The translations under genes and the position numbers were made by a program. From JBARDN01 sp963755705 (GTDB lineage: Bacteria; Desulfobacterota; Binatia; Binatales; Binataceae), in NCBI GenBank assembly GCA_963755705.1, contig CAVWKW010000002.1:186001-250000 (forward strand): a stretch of 64,000 bases of DNA, read 5' to 3'. Numbering within the stretch: position 1 is the stretch's first letter; each line of letters starts with the position of its first letter. Under the pieces are notes generated by a model that was given only the letters and a program-made list of their open reading frames with translations, made no database searches and was not told the DNA's origin. Below are positions 27,046 to 36,041 of the stretch, piece by piece.

Positions 27046-28920
27046 TTACGCGGGGGCCGCCGCGAAGCCGCCGTCCGAGTCGCCGCGCAGAATTGCGTCG
27101 AACCGCATTCCGCCCAGATAGTGGCGGCGCGCTTCGTCGTCAGTCACGGCGACGCGGCGCACGTCGCGGCGCAGGATCGGCCAGATGCCGCCGACCATCG
27201 GATGACGCCCCTGCCGGTACGAGAAGAAGTAGTACATGAATTGGCGCAGGGTCGAACGGCGCGACTCCGGCGCGAGTCCGCGTCCACCGGCGACGGTGAA
27301 GATGGTGTGGAGCATCCGCGGGACCGAATAGAAGCCCTTAAACGCGTCCCGATACGCCTGCATCCACGCGGCGCTGTCGAGCTTCGGATGCTTCAGCGTC
27401 ACGTGCTGTGAATCGAGCTGGTTGAAGTCCCAGTCGGTGATGTCGCCGTCTTTGGCGTAGCGCACCTGGTCCTCGGTCCCGGGAAGCGGAGTCATGATGA
27501 AGAACGACACGATATCGAAGCCAATCTTTTTGAGCGTCTCCGCCGCGACCCGGCCGCAGTCGGGTCCGTCGAACGGGAAGCCGAGCATGTAGCCCGCGTG
27601 AACCGAGATACCGACCTTGTGCCAGTTATCGACCACGCGGCGGTACTTGTCGATCACGCGCGCGCGCGACTCTTCGAGCTTCATCTTGTGCTGGCGGTCG
27701 TCGGTATTCTGGTACTTGGTCGCGAAGTTCAGGTTATCCGGATTGAGTGATTCGATCCCGACGAACGCCTGGTAGCATCCCGCGGCCGCGCACAATTCGG
27801 TGAAGCGCTCGGAGCGCCGATGCTTTGCGGTCTCGGTCTCGCCGGGTGCGGCGGTCGCGTAGCACGAGGCGTCCACGTCAACCTGCATCATGAAAGAGAA
27901 ATTCGGATATTCCTTTTTGACTTCGATCAGACCGGTCAGAATTTCTTCCCATCTGGGCGAGCGGAAGAAATCGTCATCGACCAGGAACAGCGACTGGATG
28001 CCGTGGTTGCGGCAAGCGTCGCGCACCCAGGTGACCACCGAGTCCGGCTCACGCGAACGCATCGTGCGGCCCATCACGTTCTTCACGCTGCAGTACGAGC
28101 AGGTAAAGGGGCATCCGCGCGAGGTGTCAATCGTGGTCATCGTGGTGTTGAAAAAGCGCGTCAGATAACGATCATCGAGCACCGGCAGCAGCGACTCGGT
28201 GATGAGCGGGACGATAATATCCTCGCGGCCGGTCTTGGCGCGGATTCCTTCGGTGACCGAGTAGCTGAGCTTCAACTCGCCGCGCAGAAAATCCTCGACG
28301 ATTCCGCCCCACAGATTTTCGGCCTCGCCGACAATCGTGGTGATGCCGCATTCATTCAGGAACTTGACCGAATCGGGATAACCGCTGACGTGGAATCCAC
28401 CCATCATCACCGGCACTTCCAGCGCCTTGAACTGCAGCGCGATATCGCGGCCGCGCGGGTACTGATTCGACTGGACACCCGCCATCCCGACCAGCAACTC
28501 GACGCCGTCCTCGTGCGCCTTTTCCTTGATCGCCTTGATCGTGTCGGGGCTGATCACGCCGTCGCAAATTTCGTCCCAGATTACGGTCTCGAGCTGTACG
28601 TTACGCTCGGCCGCGAACTTGTTGTTGAACGCCGCGTTGAGCGCGGTCAGAACCGTCAGCGTGTTGTTGGGCTGTACGCCGAAACGGAAGAATTGGACGT
28701 AGCCCTCCTCGGTGTAGCGCGAGGGCTTGATGAAATAGACGCGAATGGTCCTGACCGGCTCGGGCTTTACCGCCGCCTGCGCAAGCGCGCTGGGCGACGC
28801 GGCAATCTGCAGCGGCACGGTAGAGCTGTCCCCGCCGTATCGGTTGCGCCCGAGTAACATGTACAGAACTACCGTCGCGAAGACGAGGAAGCTCGCAAGT
28901 GCGACCAGAATTAATACCAT
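27046..28920 (-). CDS. membrane-anchored radical SAM protein with B12-binding-like domain
   Basis: A 624-residue protein. An N-terminal transmembrane helix (V-L-I-L-V-A-L-A-S-F-L-V-F-A-T) is followed by a cobalamin-binding-like Rossmann region (residues ~60-220, with G-M-A-G-V-Q-S-N and M-M-G-G-F-H-V-S-G-Y). The radical SAM core carries the cluster motif C-P-F-T-C-S-Y-C, and later blocks include F-V-G-I-E-S-L-N and G-Y-M-L-G-F-P-F-D. The class includes cobalamin-dependent methylases and BchE-like cyclases, but the reaction cannot be assigned. AGAGGA eight bases before the ATG at 28920 decides this start; an open frame with GTG reaches 29004 without a Shine-Dalgarno site. Monocistronic. Confidence 0.85.
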   Translation of the reverse strand: MVLILVALASFLVFATVVLYMLLGRNRYGGDSSTVPLQIAASPSALAQAAVKPEPVRTIRVYFIKPSRYTEEGYVQFFRFGVQPNNTLTVLTALNAAFNNKFAAERNVQLETVIWDEICDGVISPDTIKAIKEKAHEDGVELLVGMAGVQSNQYPRGRDIALQFKALEVPVMMGGFHVSGYPDSVKFLNECGITTIVGEAENLWGGIVEDFLRGELKLSYSVTEGIRAKTGREDIIVPLITESLLPVLDDRYLTRFFNTTMTTIDTSRGCPFTCSYCSVKNVMGRTMRSREPDSVVTWVRDACRNHGIQSLFLVDDDFFRSPRWEEILTGLIEVKKEYPNFSFMMQVDVDASCYATAAPGETETAKHRRSERFTELCAAAGCYQAFVGIESLNPDNLNFATKYQNTDDRQHKMKLEESRARVIDKYRRVVDNWHKVGISVHAGYMLGFPFDGPDCGRVAAETLKKIGFDIVSFFIMTPLPGTEDQVRYAKDGDITDWDFNQLDSQHVTLKHPKLDSAAWMQAYRDAFKGFYSVPRMLHTIFTVAGGRGLAPESRRSTLRQFMYYFFSYRQGRHPMVGGIWPILRRDVRRVAVTDDEARRHYLGGMRFDAILRGDSDGGFAAAPA

Positions 28921-29004
28921 CGACAAATCCTCTTCAGTATCCCAACCCCATCCTAGCCCCGTGGGCCCTCGGTAAGGGTCTCGGTCAAAGTCTGGCCGGG
29001 ACAC

Positions 29005-29020
29005 CTAACCGACCGGTTAG
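29005..29020. promoter_or_regulatory. palindromic operator candidate upstream of radical SAM gene
   Basis: CTAACCG-AC-CGGTTAG, perfect 7-bp arms, about 85 bp upstream of the radical SAM ATG. The form (AACCG..CGGTT) is like TetR-family operators. No TetR gene is adjacent, so the regulator is unknown. Confidence 0.5.
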
Positions 29021-29118
29021 AGATTAACCAATCCCGACCGGCGAAGTCAACAATTCTCGGGGAAAAAGCCCGTCATGGCGACGCTTTAAGGTGCTTTGGA
29101 GAACCTTGGGCCGTCTCG

Positions 29119-31500
29119 CTATCGGTACATCTCGACCAGATTTATCAGTCCCAAGTCCCGATAGCGCTCGACCAGGTAGCCTTTGATCTCCTGGACCGAC
29201 GCCATCTGCAGACACTCGCGCGCGATCAGCCGCGTGGTTTGAAAATCGACCTCGCGCACCAACTTGCGCACGACGGGGATAAACAGGGGCGAGAGGCTCA
29301 GCTCGTCGAGCCCGATCCCAACCAGGAGCAAAGTCGCAAGCGGGTCGCTCGCCATCTCGCCGCACAGGCCGACTTCCTTGTCGGCGGCGCGGGCGACGTT
29401 GACGACCTCGGCGATCGCGGAGATGACGGCGGGATGAAACGCCTCGTACAGATGGGCGACTTTGGGATTATTACGATCGGCGGCGAGCAGATACTGAATC
29501 AGGTCGTTGGTGCCGATCGAAAAGAAATCGACTTCGCGCGCCAGCCGCGGCGCGAGCCATACGGCGGAAGGCACCTCGACCATGATCCCGACTTCAATGT
29601 TGGGATTGTGTTCGAGGCCTTCCTTGTAAAGCTCGGCCTGCGACTCGGCGAGAAGCTCCTTGGCGCGGCGCAGCTCTTCGAGCGAGGAGATCATCGGGAA
29701 CAGGATCCGGACGTTGTAGCGCGCGGCAGCGCGCAGGATCGCGCGCAACTGAACTTTGAACAGGCCCGACATTTCGAGCGAGATCCGGATCGAACGCCAT
29801 CCGAGGAACGGATTCTCCTCGCGCGGAACCCGCATGTAGGGCGGATACTTGTCGGCTCCTATATCGAGCGTGCGGATCGTGACCGGCTTGCGCCCGCCGA
29901 CCGCCTCGAGCATCTGGTTGTACAGCGCGAGCTGCTGGGTCTCGTCGGGAAAATCCTCATAGGTCAGGAACGAAAATTCCGAGCGCAAAAGCCCGATACC
30001 TTCCGCGCCGTAACGCTTTGCCAGATGCACGTCAGCCAGCAGCGCGATATTCGCCAGCATCATGACGCGATGCCCGTCGCGCGTCGCGGCGGGTTCGCTG
30101 CCATGTTCCATCAGCTCGCGCTTGAACGCTTCGTACCGGCGCGTCATCCCCTGGTAGTCCTTTTCGACGTCGGCGGGAGGATTGACGTAAACCACTCCCG
30201 AGTTGCCGTCGAGGACCAGATGGTCACCCTCGATGACGGATTCCATCAGATGCTCGACGCCGACGACGGTAGGAATTTCGAATGAACGCGCGAGGATTGC
30301 GGCGTGCGAGGTTGCGCCGCCCGACTGGAGCGCGATAGCGGCAAGGTTCTCGTGCGAGACCAGCGTTAATTGCGAGAGCGTCAGCTCTTCGGCCACGAGG
30401 ATGGTCGGCTTCGCGTACGCGCCGCGGCGATCTTCCTGGCGCAGATGACGCAGCACGCGATGGCCGACGTCGCGGAAGTCGGTGGCGCGCTCGCGTAGGT
30501 AGCCGTCAGCGACGGCGAGCATCTGGGCGGAGAGCTCGTCGATCACGCGGAACAGCGCGCTCTCGGCGGAGTAGCCCTTCTCGACCGTGTCGCGGATTCG
30601 GCCGACAAATTCGTCGTCCTCGAGAATCAGGCGATGGCCATCGAAAATCTTGAGGTCCTGCTCGGGCATCAGCGGCGCCATCCGGGCCTTCAGCACTTCG
30701 AGCTCGGCGCGCGAGCGTTCGAGCGCCTCGTCCAGGCGTTTGCGCTCGGCCTTGGTGTCGCGGGCGCGCTGATTGCGGTCGATAGTGCTTAGGAAAGTGC
30801 CGACCACGTGCGCGACGCCCTGCGCGAAGCCGGGGGCCGCGGGCAATCCGACCAGGCGCGGGCGGCGAATCTTCTGCGGCGGCTTCATCCGCGCTTTGCC
30901 GCCGACTTTCTCGTAGTCCTTCAACTGGCGATTTGCTTCGATCATCCGGCGGCGGTACTCGGCGCGCTCTTTTTCCTTGGTGGCGAGCGTCTCGCGCAGG
31001 CGGAAATGCGAGAGGATTTGCGCGACCTGGGTCGCGGCGGTGCGCAGCAGCCGCTCGTCGGTGCGGGTGAATTTGCGGCGCGAGAGCGTCTGCGCGACCA
31101 TCACCCCGATCGCCTTCTGCCTGCTCTCCTGCACCGGCACGCCGAGGAAGCTATGAAAGCGCTCTTCGCCGGTCTCGGGGAAATATTTGTAGCGCGGATG
31201 GCTGATCGCGTCGGGAACCGTCACCGGCTCGCCCGATTCGATCACCATCCCGACCAGCCCCTCGCTCGGGCGCAGCGAGACCTTGCCGACTGAGTCGCGA
31301 TCGAGGCCGAAGGTCGAGCGCAGCACCAGGCGTTCGCCCTGGGGATCGAACAGGTAGAGCGAGCAGACTTCGGCCTGCATGCCTTCCGCGATCGCGGCGA
31401 CGATCCGATCGAGCGCGGAGCGCAAGTCGTCGTGGTCTTCGCCGCCGATCGAAGAAATTTCCTCGATCAGCGTGAAGCGATCTCGATTGGTTGCCATCAA
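29119..31500 (-). CDS. ptsP: PEP-protein phosphotransferase PtsP (EI-Ntr) with GAF domain
   Basis: A 793-residue nitrogen-PTS enzyme I that takes phosphate from PEP to NPr. An N-terminal GAF domain (residues ~15-165) is followed by the EI N-domain with the phospho-His in G-G-A-T-S-H-A-A-I-L-A-R and the PEP-binding TIM barrel. Barrel motifs are G-I-G-L-L-R-S-E-F, T-I-R-T-L-D-I-G-A-D-K, E-E-N-P-F-L-G-W-R, D-F-F-S-I-G-T-N-D-L and L-C-G-E-M. NPr and EIIA-Ntr genes are not in the window. It follows the PHP gene after a 173-bp gap holding an inverted repeat. Confidence 0.95.
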   Translation of the reverse strand: MMATNRDRFTLIEEISSIGGEDHDDLRSALDRIVAAIAEGMQAEVCSLYLFDPQGERLVLRSTFGLDRDSVGKVSLRPSEGLVGMVIESGEPVTVPDAISHPRYKYFPETGEERFHSFLGVPVQESRQKAIGVMVAQTLSRRKFTRTDERLLRTAATQVAQILSHFRLRETLATKEKERAEYRRRMIEANRQLKDYEKVGGKARMKPPQKIRRPRLVGLPAAPGFAQGVAHVVGTFLSTIDRNQRARDTKAERKRLDEALERSRAELEVLKARMAPLMPEQDLKIFDGHRLILEDDEFVGRIRDTVEKGYSAESALFRVIDELSAQMLAVADGYLRERATDFRDVGHRVLRHLRQEDRRGAYAKPTILVAEELTLSQLTLVSHENLAAIALQSGGATSHAAILARSFEIPTVVGVEHLMESVIEGDHLVLDGNSGVVYVNPPADVEKDYQGMTRRYEAFKRELMEHGSEPAATRDGHRVMMLANIALLADVHLAKRYGAEGIGLLRSEFSFLTYEDFPDETQQLALYNQMLEAVGGRKPVTIRTLDIGADKYPPYMRVPREENPFLGWRSIRISLEMSGLFKVQLRAILRAAARYNVRILFPMISSLEELRRAKELLAESQAELYKEGLEHNPNIEVGIMVEVPSAVWLAPRLAREVDFFSIGTNDLIQYLLAADRNNPKVAHLYEAFHPAVISAIAEVVNVARAADKEVGLCGEMASDPLATLLLVGIGLDELSLSPLFIPVVRKLVREVDFQTTRLIARECLQMASVQEIKGYLVERYRDLGLINLVEMYR

Positions 31501-31569
31501 TGACGCCGCGTATCAGCCCGCGAATTGTATCGTACCATTGAAAGCGCAAACAATCGCGCGAGAGAAAAT

Positions 31570-31665
31570 CCAAGCGGCCACTAAGACACGAAGACACCAA
31601 GGCGGACCCTCCAGCCCCGCGCGAAACCCTCTTCTTCGTGCCTTTGTGCCTTAGTGGCCGGTTGG
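31570..31665. repeat. inverted repeat of the CCACTAAGACAC family
   Basis: Arms CCAAGCGGCCACTAAGACAC..ACACCAAGG (31570-31602) and CTTCTTCGTGCC..CTTAGTGGCCGGTTGG (31631-31665). Same family as 26933-27037 but with a different centre. It lies between the PHP and ptsP genes. Confidence 0.85.
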
Positions 31666-31673
31666 TTTTATTC

Positions 31674-32399
31674 TCACGCCGGCAGGTCGAATTCGGCGAG
31701 CGCGTGCTGCAGGAGGCCGCGGCCGGCGCGGCATCGGCGGGATTTGATCGAGTCGATCAGCTCGCGCTCGTCGGCGACCGGAGCGTCGAGCAGCGTCGTC
31801 ACGCATCCGACTGAATTCATCGAATGAGAATCCGAGCCCGCGACCTCGGGCATCCCCAGATGACGCGCGACCCGGAGCGCGAAGACGTTTTCGTCCTCCG
31901 AGCAGGCGCCGTTTAAGACCTCGATCGCATCGACCAGCTCGAAAATCTTGAGCTTCGCCGCGCGATCGGGATAGCCCGCGTCGATCGGCTCGTGATCAGG
32001 GTTGATAAACGAAAAGCGCGGGTCGAGCTTGTAGCGGAACGGATGATTTGCGACCAGCAGCGCGCCATTCAGATCGGCGACCCTGCGCAACTCCGCGAGC
32101 TTGTAGATTCCGCCGATATAGTGGTCGAGGCCGAAGACCCCGATATGTCCCATGTCGGTGGTGACTTCCATCCCGCGCAGGAACAGGAGACCCGAATCGC
32201 GCCCGAGCGCGGGCGCCTCGCGCAGATCCCACATCGTGTCGTGCTCGGTGATACAGACCGCGCCGATACCGGTCTTGCGCGCGCGCTCGACCAGGTCGGT
32301 CAGTGCGAGGTTCGAGTCCGAGCTGCCGCGGTTGGTATGCAGGTGCAGATCGACGCTGAAGTAGGGCCCGCTTGGGTGCCCGCTTGCGTTAGCCGCCAT
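31674..32399 (-). CDS. PHP-domain metal-dependent phosphoesterase
   Basis: A 241-residue PHP-family protein. Metal ligands are visible in order: D-L-H-L-H-T (residues ~17-22), I-T-E-H-D, a middle V-A-N-H-P-F and the late G-S-D-S-H. Family members include TrpH/YciV-like nucleoside and oligonucleotide phosphatases and histidinol phosphatases; the exact substrate is open. Cytoplasmic. It starts 16 bp after the cyclophilin stop, so the two are probably co-transcribed. Confidence 0.88.
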   Translation of the reverse strand: MAANASGHPSGPYFSVDLHLHTNRGSSDSNLALTDLVERARKTGIGAVCITEHDTMWDLREAPALGRDSGLLFLRGMEVTTDMGHIGVFGLDHYIGGIYKLAELRRVADLNGALLVANHPFRYKLDPRFSFINPDHEPIDAGYPDRAAKLKIFELVDAIEVLNGACSEDENVFALRVARHLGMPEVAGSDSHSMNSVGCVTTLLDAPVADERELIDSIKSRRCRAGRGLLQHALAEFDLPA

Positions 32400-32415
32400 C
32401 GCGAAATTCGCGCGC

Positions 32416-32973
32416 TTACTTTGGCGGCTCGCTCGATAGCGTGATCGTCTTCATATGGTCGCCCTTCTGAATCTGATCGACCACGTCCATCCCCTTCACG
32501 ACGCCGCCGAAGATGGTGTAGTCGCCGTCGAGGCCGGCCTGCGGCGCAAGGCAGATGTAGAACTGGCTGCCCGACGATTCCCGCTTCGGGTTCACCTGAT
32601 CGCCGGTGCGCGCAGTCGCGACGGTGCCGCGCAAGTGATGCTCGTTCTTGTCGATCTCGGCCGGGACGGTGTAGCCGGGGCCGCCGGTGCCGGTGCCGTC
32701 GGGGTCGCCGCCCTGGACCACGAAATCAGGCACGACGCGATGAAAGGTCAGGCCGTTGTAGAAACCCTTTTTGACCAGGGTTTCGAAGTTCTCGACCGTT
32801 TTAGGCGCGACCTTCGGATAAAGTTCGATCACGAAAGTGCCGCGGTCCGAGTTCACGATTGCGTAATGTCCGGTGTTTCTCAATGGTAGTCCGTCCGTTG
32901 AGCCGTTGCAGGCCGAGGCGACAATTAGTATCGCGGCGAAGGCGGCAAGGCAGGATAGTTTCTTAAGTTTCAC
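32416..32973 (-). CDS. lipoprotein cyclophilin-type peptidyl-prolyl isomerase
   Basis: A cyclophilin PPIase. Motifs: F-V-I-E-L-Y-P-K-V-A-P-K-T-V-E-N-F, G-F-Y-N-G-L-T-F-H-R-V-V-P-D-F-V-V-Q-G-G-D-P, S-G-S-Q-F-Y-I-C and T-I-F-G-G-V-V-K-G-M. I choose the GTG at 32973 (185 residues): it yields a clean lipoprotein signal (K-L-K-K-L-S-C-L-A-A-F, lipobox V-A-S-A-C) and has GGAG eight bases upstream. ATG at 32994 or 33042 are alternatives. Probably a periplasmic, lipid-anchored foldase. Confidence 0.9.
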   Translation of the reverse strand: MKLKKLSCLAAFAAILIVASACNGSTDGLPLRNTGHYAIVNSDRGTFVIELYPKVAPKTVENFETLVKKGFYNGLTFHRVVPDFVVQGGDPDGTGTGGPGYTVPAEIDKNEHHLRGTVATARTGDQVNPKRESSGSQFYICLAPQAGLDGDYTIFGGVVKGMDVVDQIQKGDHMKTITLSSEPPK

Positions 32974-33110
32974 TCTCACGTCTCCGATCATCATCGTTGC
33001 ACGCAATTTCCTTTGAGTATTCGACCCCGCGCGTGCGCGCAAGCGCGTGGCTTTCCGGGTAGTGTCTCAGTTTGAAGTTTCGCCTTTCTGGCCTTGGGAT
33101 CCTTTGGGCA

Positions 33111-33347
33111 TCAAACAGCTCCCGGCTGACAGTGACCGCATTTTCCCTTGTCGGTAAAGTCTGGAAACTTGCTCTCCATAAACGCTTGGGCTGCTGCCAC
33201 GGTATTGAAAGGACCGAACCAACCTGTATTTCCCGAATCAGTCTTGTCCTGACCAACCTGTCCTTGGCCCTCATTGCAGTGGGGACACGAACCCTTGTGG
33301 ATTCGCGCTCGTTTGATCGGATTCATGTGTGAAACCCAGAATGCCAT
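33111..33347 (-). CDS. small CxxC protein
   Basis: A 78-residue protein with two CxxC pairs, C-P-H-C near residue 20 and C-G-H-C near the C-terminus, separated by a W-F-G-P-F-N-T-V-A-A-A-Q-A-F segment. The arrangement suggests a zinc-binding fold. Start ATG 33347 is set by a strong GAGGGGGAG just upstream. I do not recognise a named family. Base composition is lower in GC than neighbours, hinting at acquisition. Flanked by non-coding sequence on the 3' side to 33042. Confidence 0.65.
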   Translation of the reverse strand: MAFWVSHMNPIKRARIHKGSCPHCNEGQGQVGQDKTDSGNTGWFGPFNTVAAAQAFMESKFPDFTDKGKCGHCQPGAV

Positions 33348-33538
33348 TTCTCCCCCTCTCAATTTTCAAACCGAGACGCTACCGCTTTCCGGAATTCCGG
33401 CATACCATGCCGTCCGCCCGCCCACTGGCATATTACTTCCTTCGGTCAATTGCTCTCTTCCGTCAGTGGCGGCCGACGGCTCGTCGGCCCGCTTGCCAAG
33501 AGGAAGCAATGCGTAAGACCCCGGATTTCCTTCGTTCA
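33348..33538. other. non-coding stretch with a hairpin
   Basis: Holds a perfect 7-bp stem GGCCGAC-GGCTC-GTCGGCC at 33471-33489, past the stop of the alpha/beta hydrolase. It lacks a T-run, so a terminator role is unsure. Open frames crossing this stretch are shadows of the hydrolase. Confidence 0.4.
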
Positions 33539-34315
33539 TTACTTCAAGAATTTCGTGACGGCGGCGGCGACCTTCGCCGGGTCCTCGACGGTCATCATGT
33601 GCGCGGCGCCGGGGATCATTTCTACTTTCGCATCGTGAATCGCTTTGCGGAAGTCCTCGGCGTAAATCGGCGCTACAACCTTGTCTTCCTTGCCCCACAG
33701 AATCAGGGTCGGAGCGGTGATTCGATGAAGCCGTTTCTTGAGTCCCTTGTCGGGGATCGGCCAGTAGAACTTGCTGGTGCATCCGAGCGACCAGGTGATT
33801 CGGATGAAGCCCTGCTGATCCTCGGGATTGAGCACGATTCGCTTGAGCGCGGGATGATGCGGATCGCGGAACAGGAGCTCGGGCAACTTCGTCTGCGCCG
33901 TGATGACGTAGTTCGCGACCGGATACGCGTCGCGCCACAGGCCGAGCGCGTTTATCAGCACCAGCTTGCTCACGCGGTTCGGATCGGTCGCCGCAACCTC
34001 CGCCGCGACCATCGCACCGAACGAATGCCCTACCACCGCGGGCGATTTGAGTCCGAGCTTGTCGAACAGGTCGTAGTAATAGAGAACCAGGTCCCAGAAA
34101 TCGTCGAGCGCCTTGATCGCGTCCTCGTCGCCGGCGCTGAGCCCAGGATGCTCGGGCGCATAGACGGTGTGATGCTTCCCCAGCTCCTCGACTAATTCGG
34201 TATCGATCGGTCCGTAGCCGCCGTGCAGATAGACCACGGGCGATCCGCTGCCGGAGATTTTGACCTTGGGATGAACTCTGTCGCCCCAGACGCTGATACT
34301 TTTTTCGGTGGCCAT
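33539..34315 (-). CDS. alpha/beta hydrolase
   Basis: A 258-residue alpha/beta-fold hydrolase. Evidence: oxyanion-hole strand V-V-Y-L-H-G-G-Y-G-P, nucleophile elbow V-V-G-H-S-F-G-A-M (Ser near residue 98), acid in L-I-L-W-G-K-E-D-K-V-V and catalytic His in P-G-A-A-H-M-M. Substrate unknown. No signal peptide. It starts 30 bp after the luciferase-like oxidoreductase stop, so an oxygenase-hydrolase pair acting in sequence (oxygenation, then ester or C-C cleavage) is plausible but inferred. Confidence 0.88.
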   Translation of the reverse strand: MATEKSISVWGDRVHPKVKISGSGSPVVYLHGGYGPIDTELVEELGKHHTVYAPEHPGLSAGDEDAIKALDDFWDLVLYYYDLFDKLGLKSPAVVGHSFGAMVAAEVAATDPNRVSKLVLINALGLWRDAYPVANYVITAQTKLPELLFRDPHHPALKRIVLNPEDQQGFIRITWSLGCTSKFYWPIPDKGLKKRLHRITAPTLILWGKEDKVVAPIYAEDFRKAIHDAKVEMIPGAAHMMTVEDPAKVAAAVTKFLK

Positions 34316-34345
34316 ATCAATCTGTCTCGTCTTTCCCTGATCCGC

Positions 34346-35635
34346 TCAGGCGTGCGCGTGCTTCGGCTTGCCGCCTGATTTTCCGTTGCCGCCTTTCGCG
34401 ATCGCGTTGGTGCCGCGCGCGCCGCGCAGCTTTTCGGGCCACCACTTATTTTCCCACTCGTCGTCCCAGACATCGCGGAAGTTCGGCAGCACCTCTTTGC
34501 AGAACAGCTCGACGTTCTTCATCGTCAGCTCATGCGGCATCGAGCCGATATGCAAAAGCACCATCAAATTACCGACGCGCAGTTTCTTGACCGCCTCCAT
34601 CAACTGCTGAGTGACGGTCTTGGGCGAGCCCGCGATGACGAACTGGTTGTCGATGAAGTCCTTGTACTTCCAGGTCGGGATCTTGCCCATCAGATCGAAC
34701 ATCTGCGGATTGAGCTTGGTGACCGAGTTCACCAGGCTCTTGTAATCCTGGTTGCCGGCGACGGGAAAGTACTCGGGCTGGATGTGCAGGCATTTGTCGT
34801 AAAAATATCTGATGTGTTTGTAGTAATCTTTTTCGGCGCTCGCGTCGGTTTCGGAGACGGCGACGAGCTGCAGGAATCCTGCGCGGTAGGGATTCGGATC
34901 GTGATTGCCCTTGGCGACGAAATCCCACCATCCGTCCATCACGCGCTTGCCGAAATTATTTCCCCAATAGCTGAGAAAGCAGTAGCAATGGTCGTTGCGC
35001 GCGGAGAAATCCCAGGTGGATAAGCTGCCGCTGCCGGGAATCCAAATCGGAGGATGCGGCTTCTGGATCGGTCGCGGCCAGATATTGACCATCGGGAGTT
35101 TGAAGTACTTGCCGTTCCACGGAAAGATTTCTTTCGCGGTCCACGCCTTGATGATCAGGTCGTGCGCCTCGTAGTAGCGCTCGCGCTGCTCGATGGGCGA
35201 GATGCCGTAGCAGAGGTTCACGTCCTGCGAGGTTCCCAGCGGCATCCCGGCGACCATCCGTCCGCCCGAGATGCAATCGATCATCGAGTATTCTTCGGCG
35301 ACGCGGATCGGCGGATTCGAGGTCGGCAGCGTCGAGCCCATCTGGACTATCGCGACGTCGATGCCGTTGGTCGCGCGCGCCAGGATCGAGCCCATCAGGT
35401 CGGGATTCGGCATGAAGCCGTAGGCGTTCTGATGATGCTCGTTGACGCAGATCCCGTCAATGCCGTTGTTGGCGGCGTGGATCAGCTCGTCGAGCGTCCA
35501 GTTGTAGTACTGGCCGACCTTGTTCGAATCGGCGAGTTCCCAGTACGGCGGATCGACCCAGACCGAGTTGTAATGCTGCTCGAAATCCGCGGGCAGATCG
35601 CGGTAGGGCATCAGATGGAACATCGAGATCTTCAT
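34346..35635 (-). CDS. luciferase-like (LLM class) flavin-dependent oxidoreductase
   Basis: A 429-residue bacterial-luciferase-family monooxygenase. Recognised from the N-terminal D-G-I-C-V-N-E-H-H-Q-N-A-Y-G, P-N-P-D-L-M-G-S-I-L-A, the R-V-A-E-E-Y-S-M-I-D-C-I-S-G-G-R block and K-P-H-P-P-I-W-I-P-G. The start at 35635 has GAGGAGG nine bases upstream; the open frame runs on to 36082 through palindromic repeats and is rejected there. The C-terminus is Lys/Gly/His-rich. Cofactor (FMN or F420) and substrate undetermined. Upstream of the alpha/beta hydrolase in one operon. Confidence 0.9.
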   Translation of the reverse strand: MKISMFHLMPYRDLPADFEQHYNSVWVDPPYWELADSNKVGQYYNWTLDELIHAANNGIDGICVNEHHQNAYGFMPNPDLMGSILARATNGIDVAIVQMGSTLPTSNPPIRVAEEYSMIDCISGGRMVAGMPLGTSQDVNLCYGISPIEQRERYYEAHDLIIKAWTAKEIFPWNGKYFKLPMVNIWPRPIQKPHPPIWIPGSGSLSTWDFSARNDHCYCFLSYWGNNFGKRVMDGWWDFVAKGNHDPNPYRAGFLQLVAVSETDASAEKDYYKHIRYFYDKCLHIQPEYFPVAGNQDYKSLVNSVTKLNPQMFDLMGKIPTWKYKDFIDNQFVIAGSPKTVTQQLMEAVKKLRVGNLMVLLHIGSMPHELTMKNVELFCKEVLPNFRDVWDDEWENKWWPEKLRGARGTNAIAKGGNGKSGGKPKHAHA

Positions 35636-35765
35636 CGCGCGTCGCCTCCTCACGGGTGCGGTCGCCGATACGCGGCCGGCACCTGATCGATTGCATACCA
35701 CGAGGATGCGCCGATCCTCAAAGCGGACGGGCCGGGTAGATGACGCGGGCAATCGTGCATGAGCC

Positions 35766-35844
35766 GCCCTCACCCACGCGTCACGATGCTTGCGAGAAAA
35801 ACGCAAGCATCGCGCCACGTCGCCCTCTCCCGGTGGGCGAGGGG
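35766..35844 (-). repeat. CCCTCACCC..GGGCGAGGGG palindromic element, copy 1 (inverted)
   Basis: Begins GCCCTCACCCACGCGTCACG, has a central 11-bp hairpin CGATGCTTGCG / CGCAAGCATCG, and ends with GCCCTCTCCCGGTGGGCGAG. Inverted relative to copies 2 and 3. Non-coding. Confidence 0.75.
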
Positions 35845-35871
35845 CAACCAACTGCGCGCGAAATCCGAAAT

Positions 35872-35960
35872 ACCCTCTCCCGCCGGGAGGTGCCACTGGC
35901 ACGCGGGCGACGCGGCGCGGCGATTGCTCCTTTTGCAATCGCCGTGACGCGCGGGCGAGC
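35872..35960 (+). repeat. CCCTCTCC..GTGACGCG palindromic element, copy 2
   Basis: CCCTCTCCCGCCGGGAGG at one end, then GGCGCGGCGATTGCTCCTTT, TGCAATCGCCGTGACGCG. The central hairpin GGCGATTGC / GCAATCGCC is identical in copy 3 at 56994-57070. Copies 1 and 2 face each other across 27 bp upstream of the GH29 gene. Confidence 0.8.
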
Positions 35961-36041
35961 CGGCGATATGGCGCCGAGCATCGCCCGTTCGCACGCGCGC
36001 GATGGACATCGCGGGCGAGGCGCGCGACAATCCGCGGAGTT

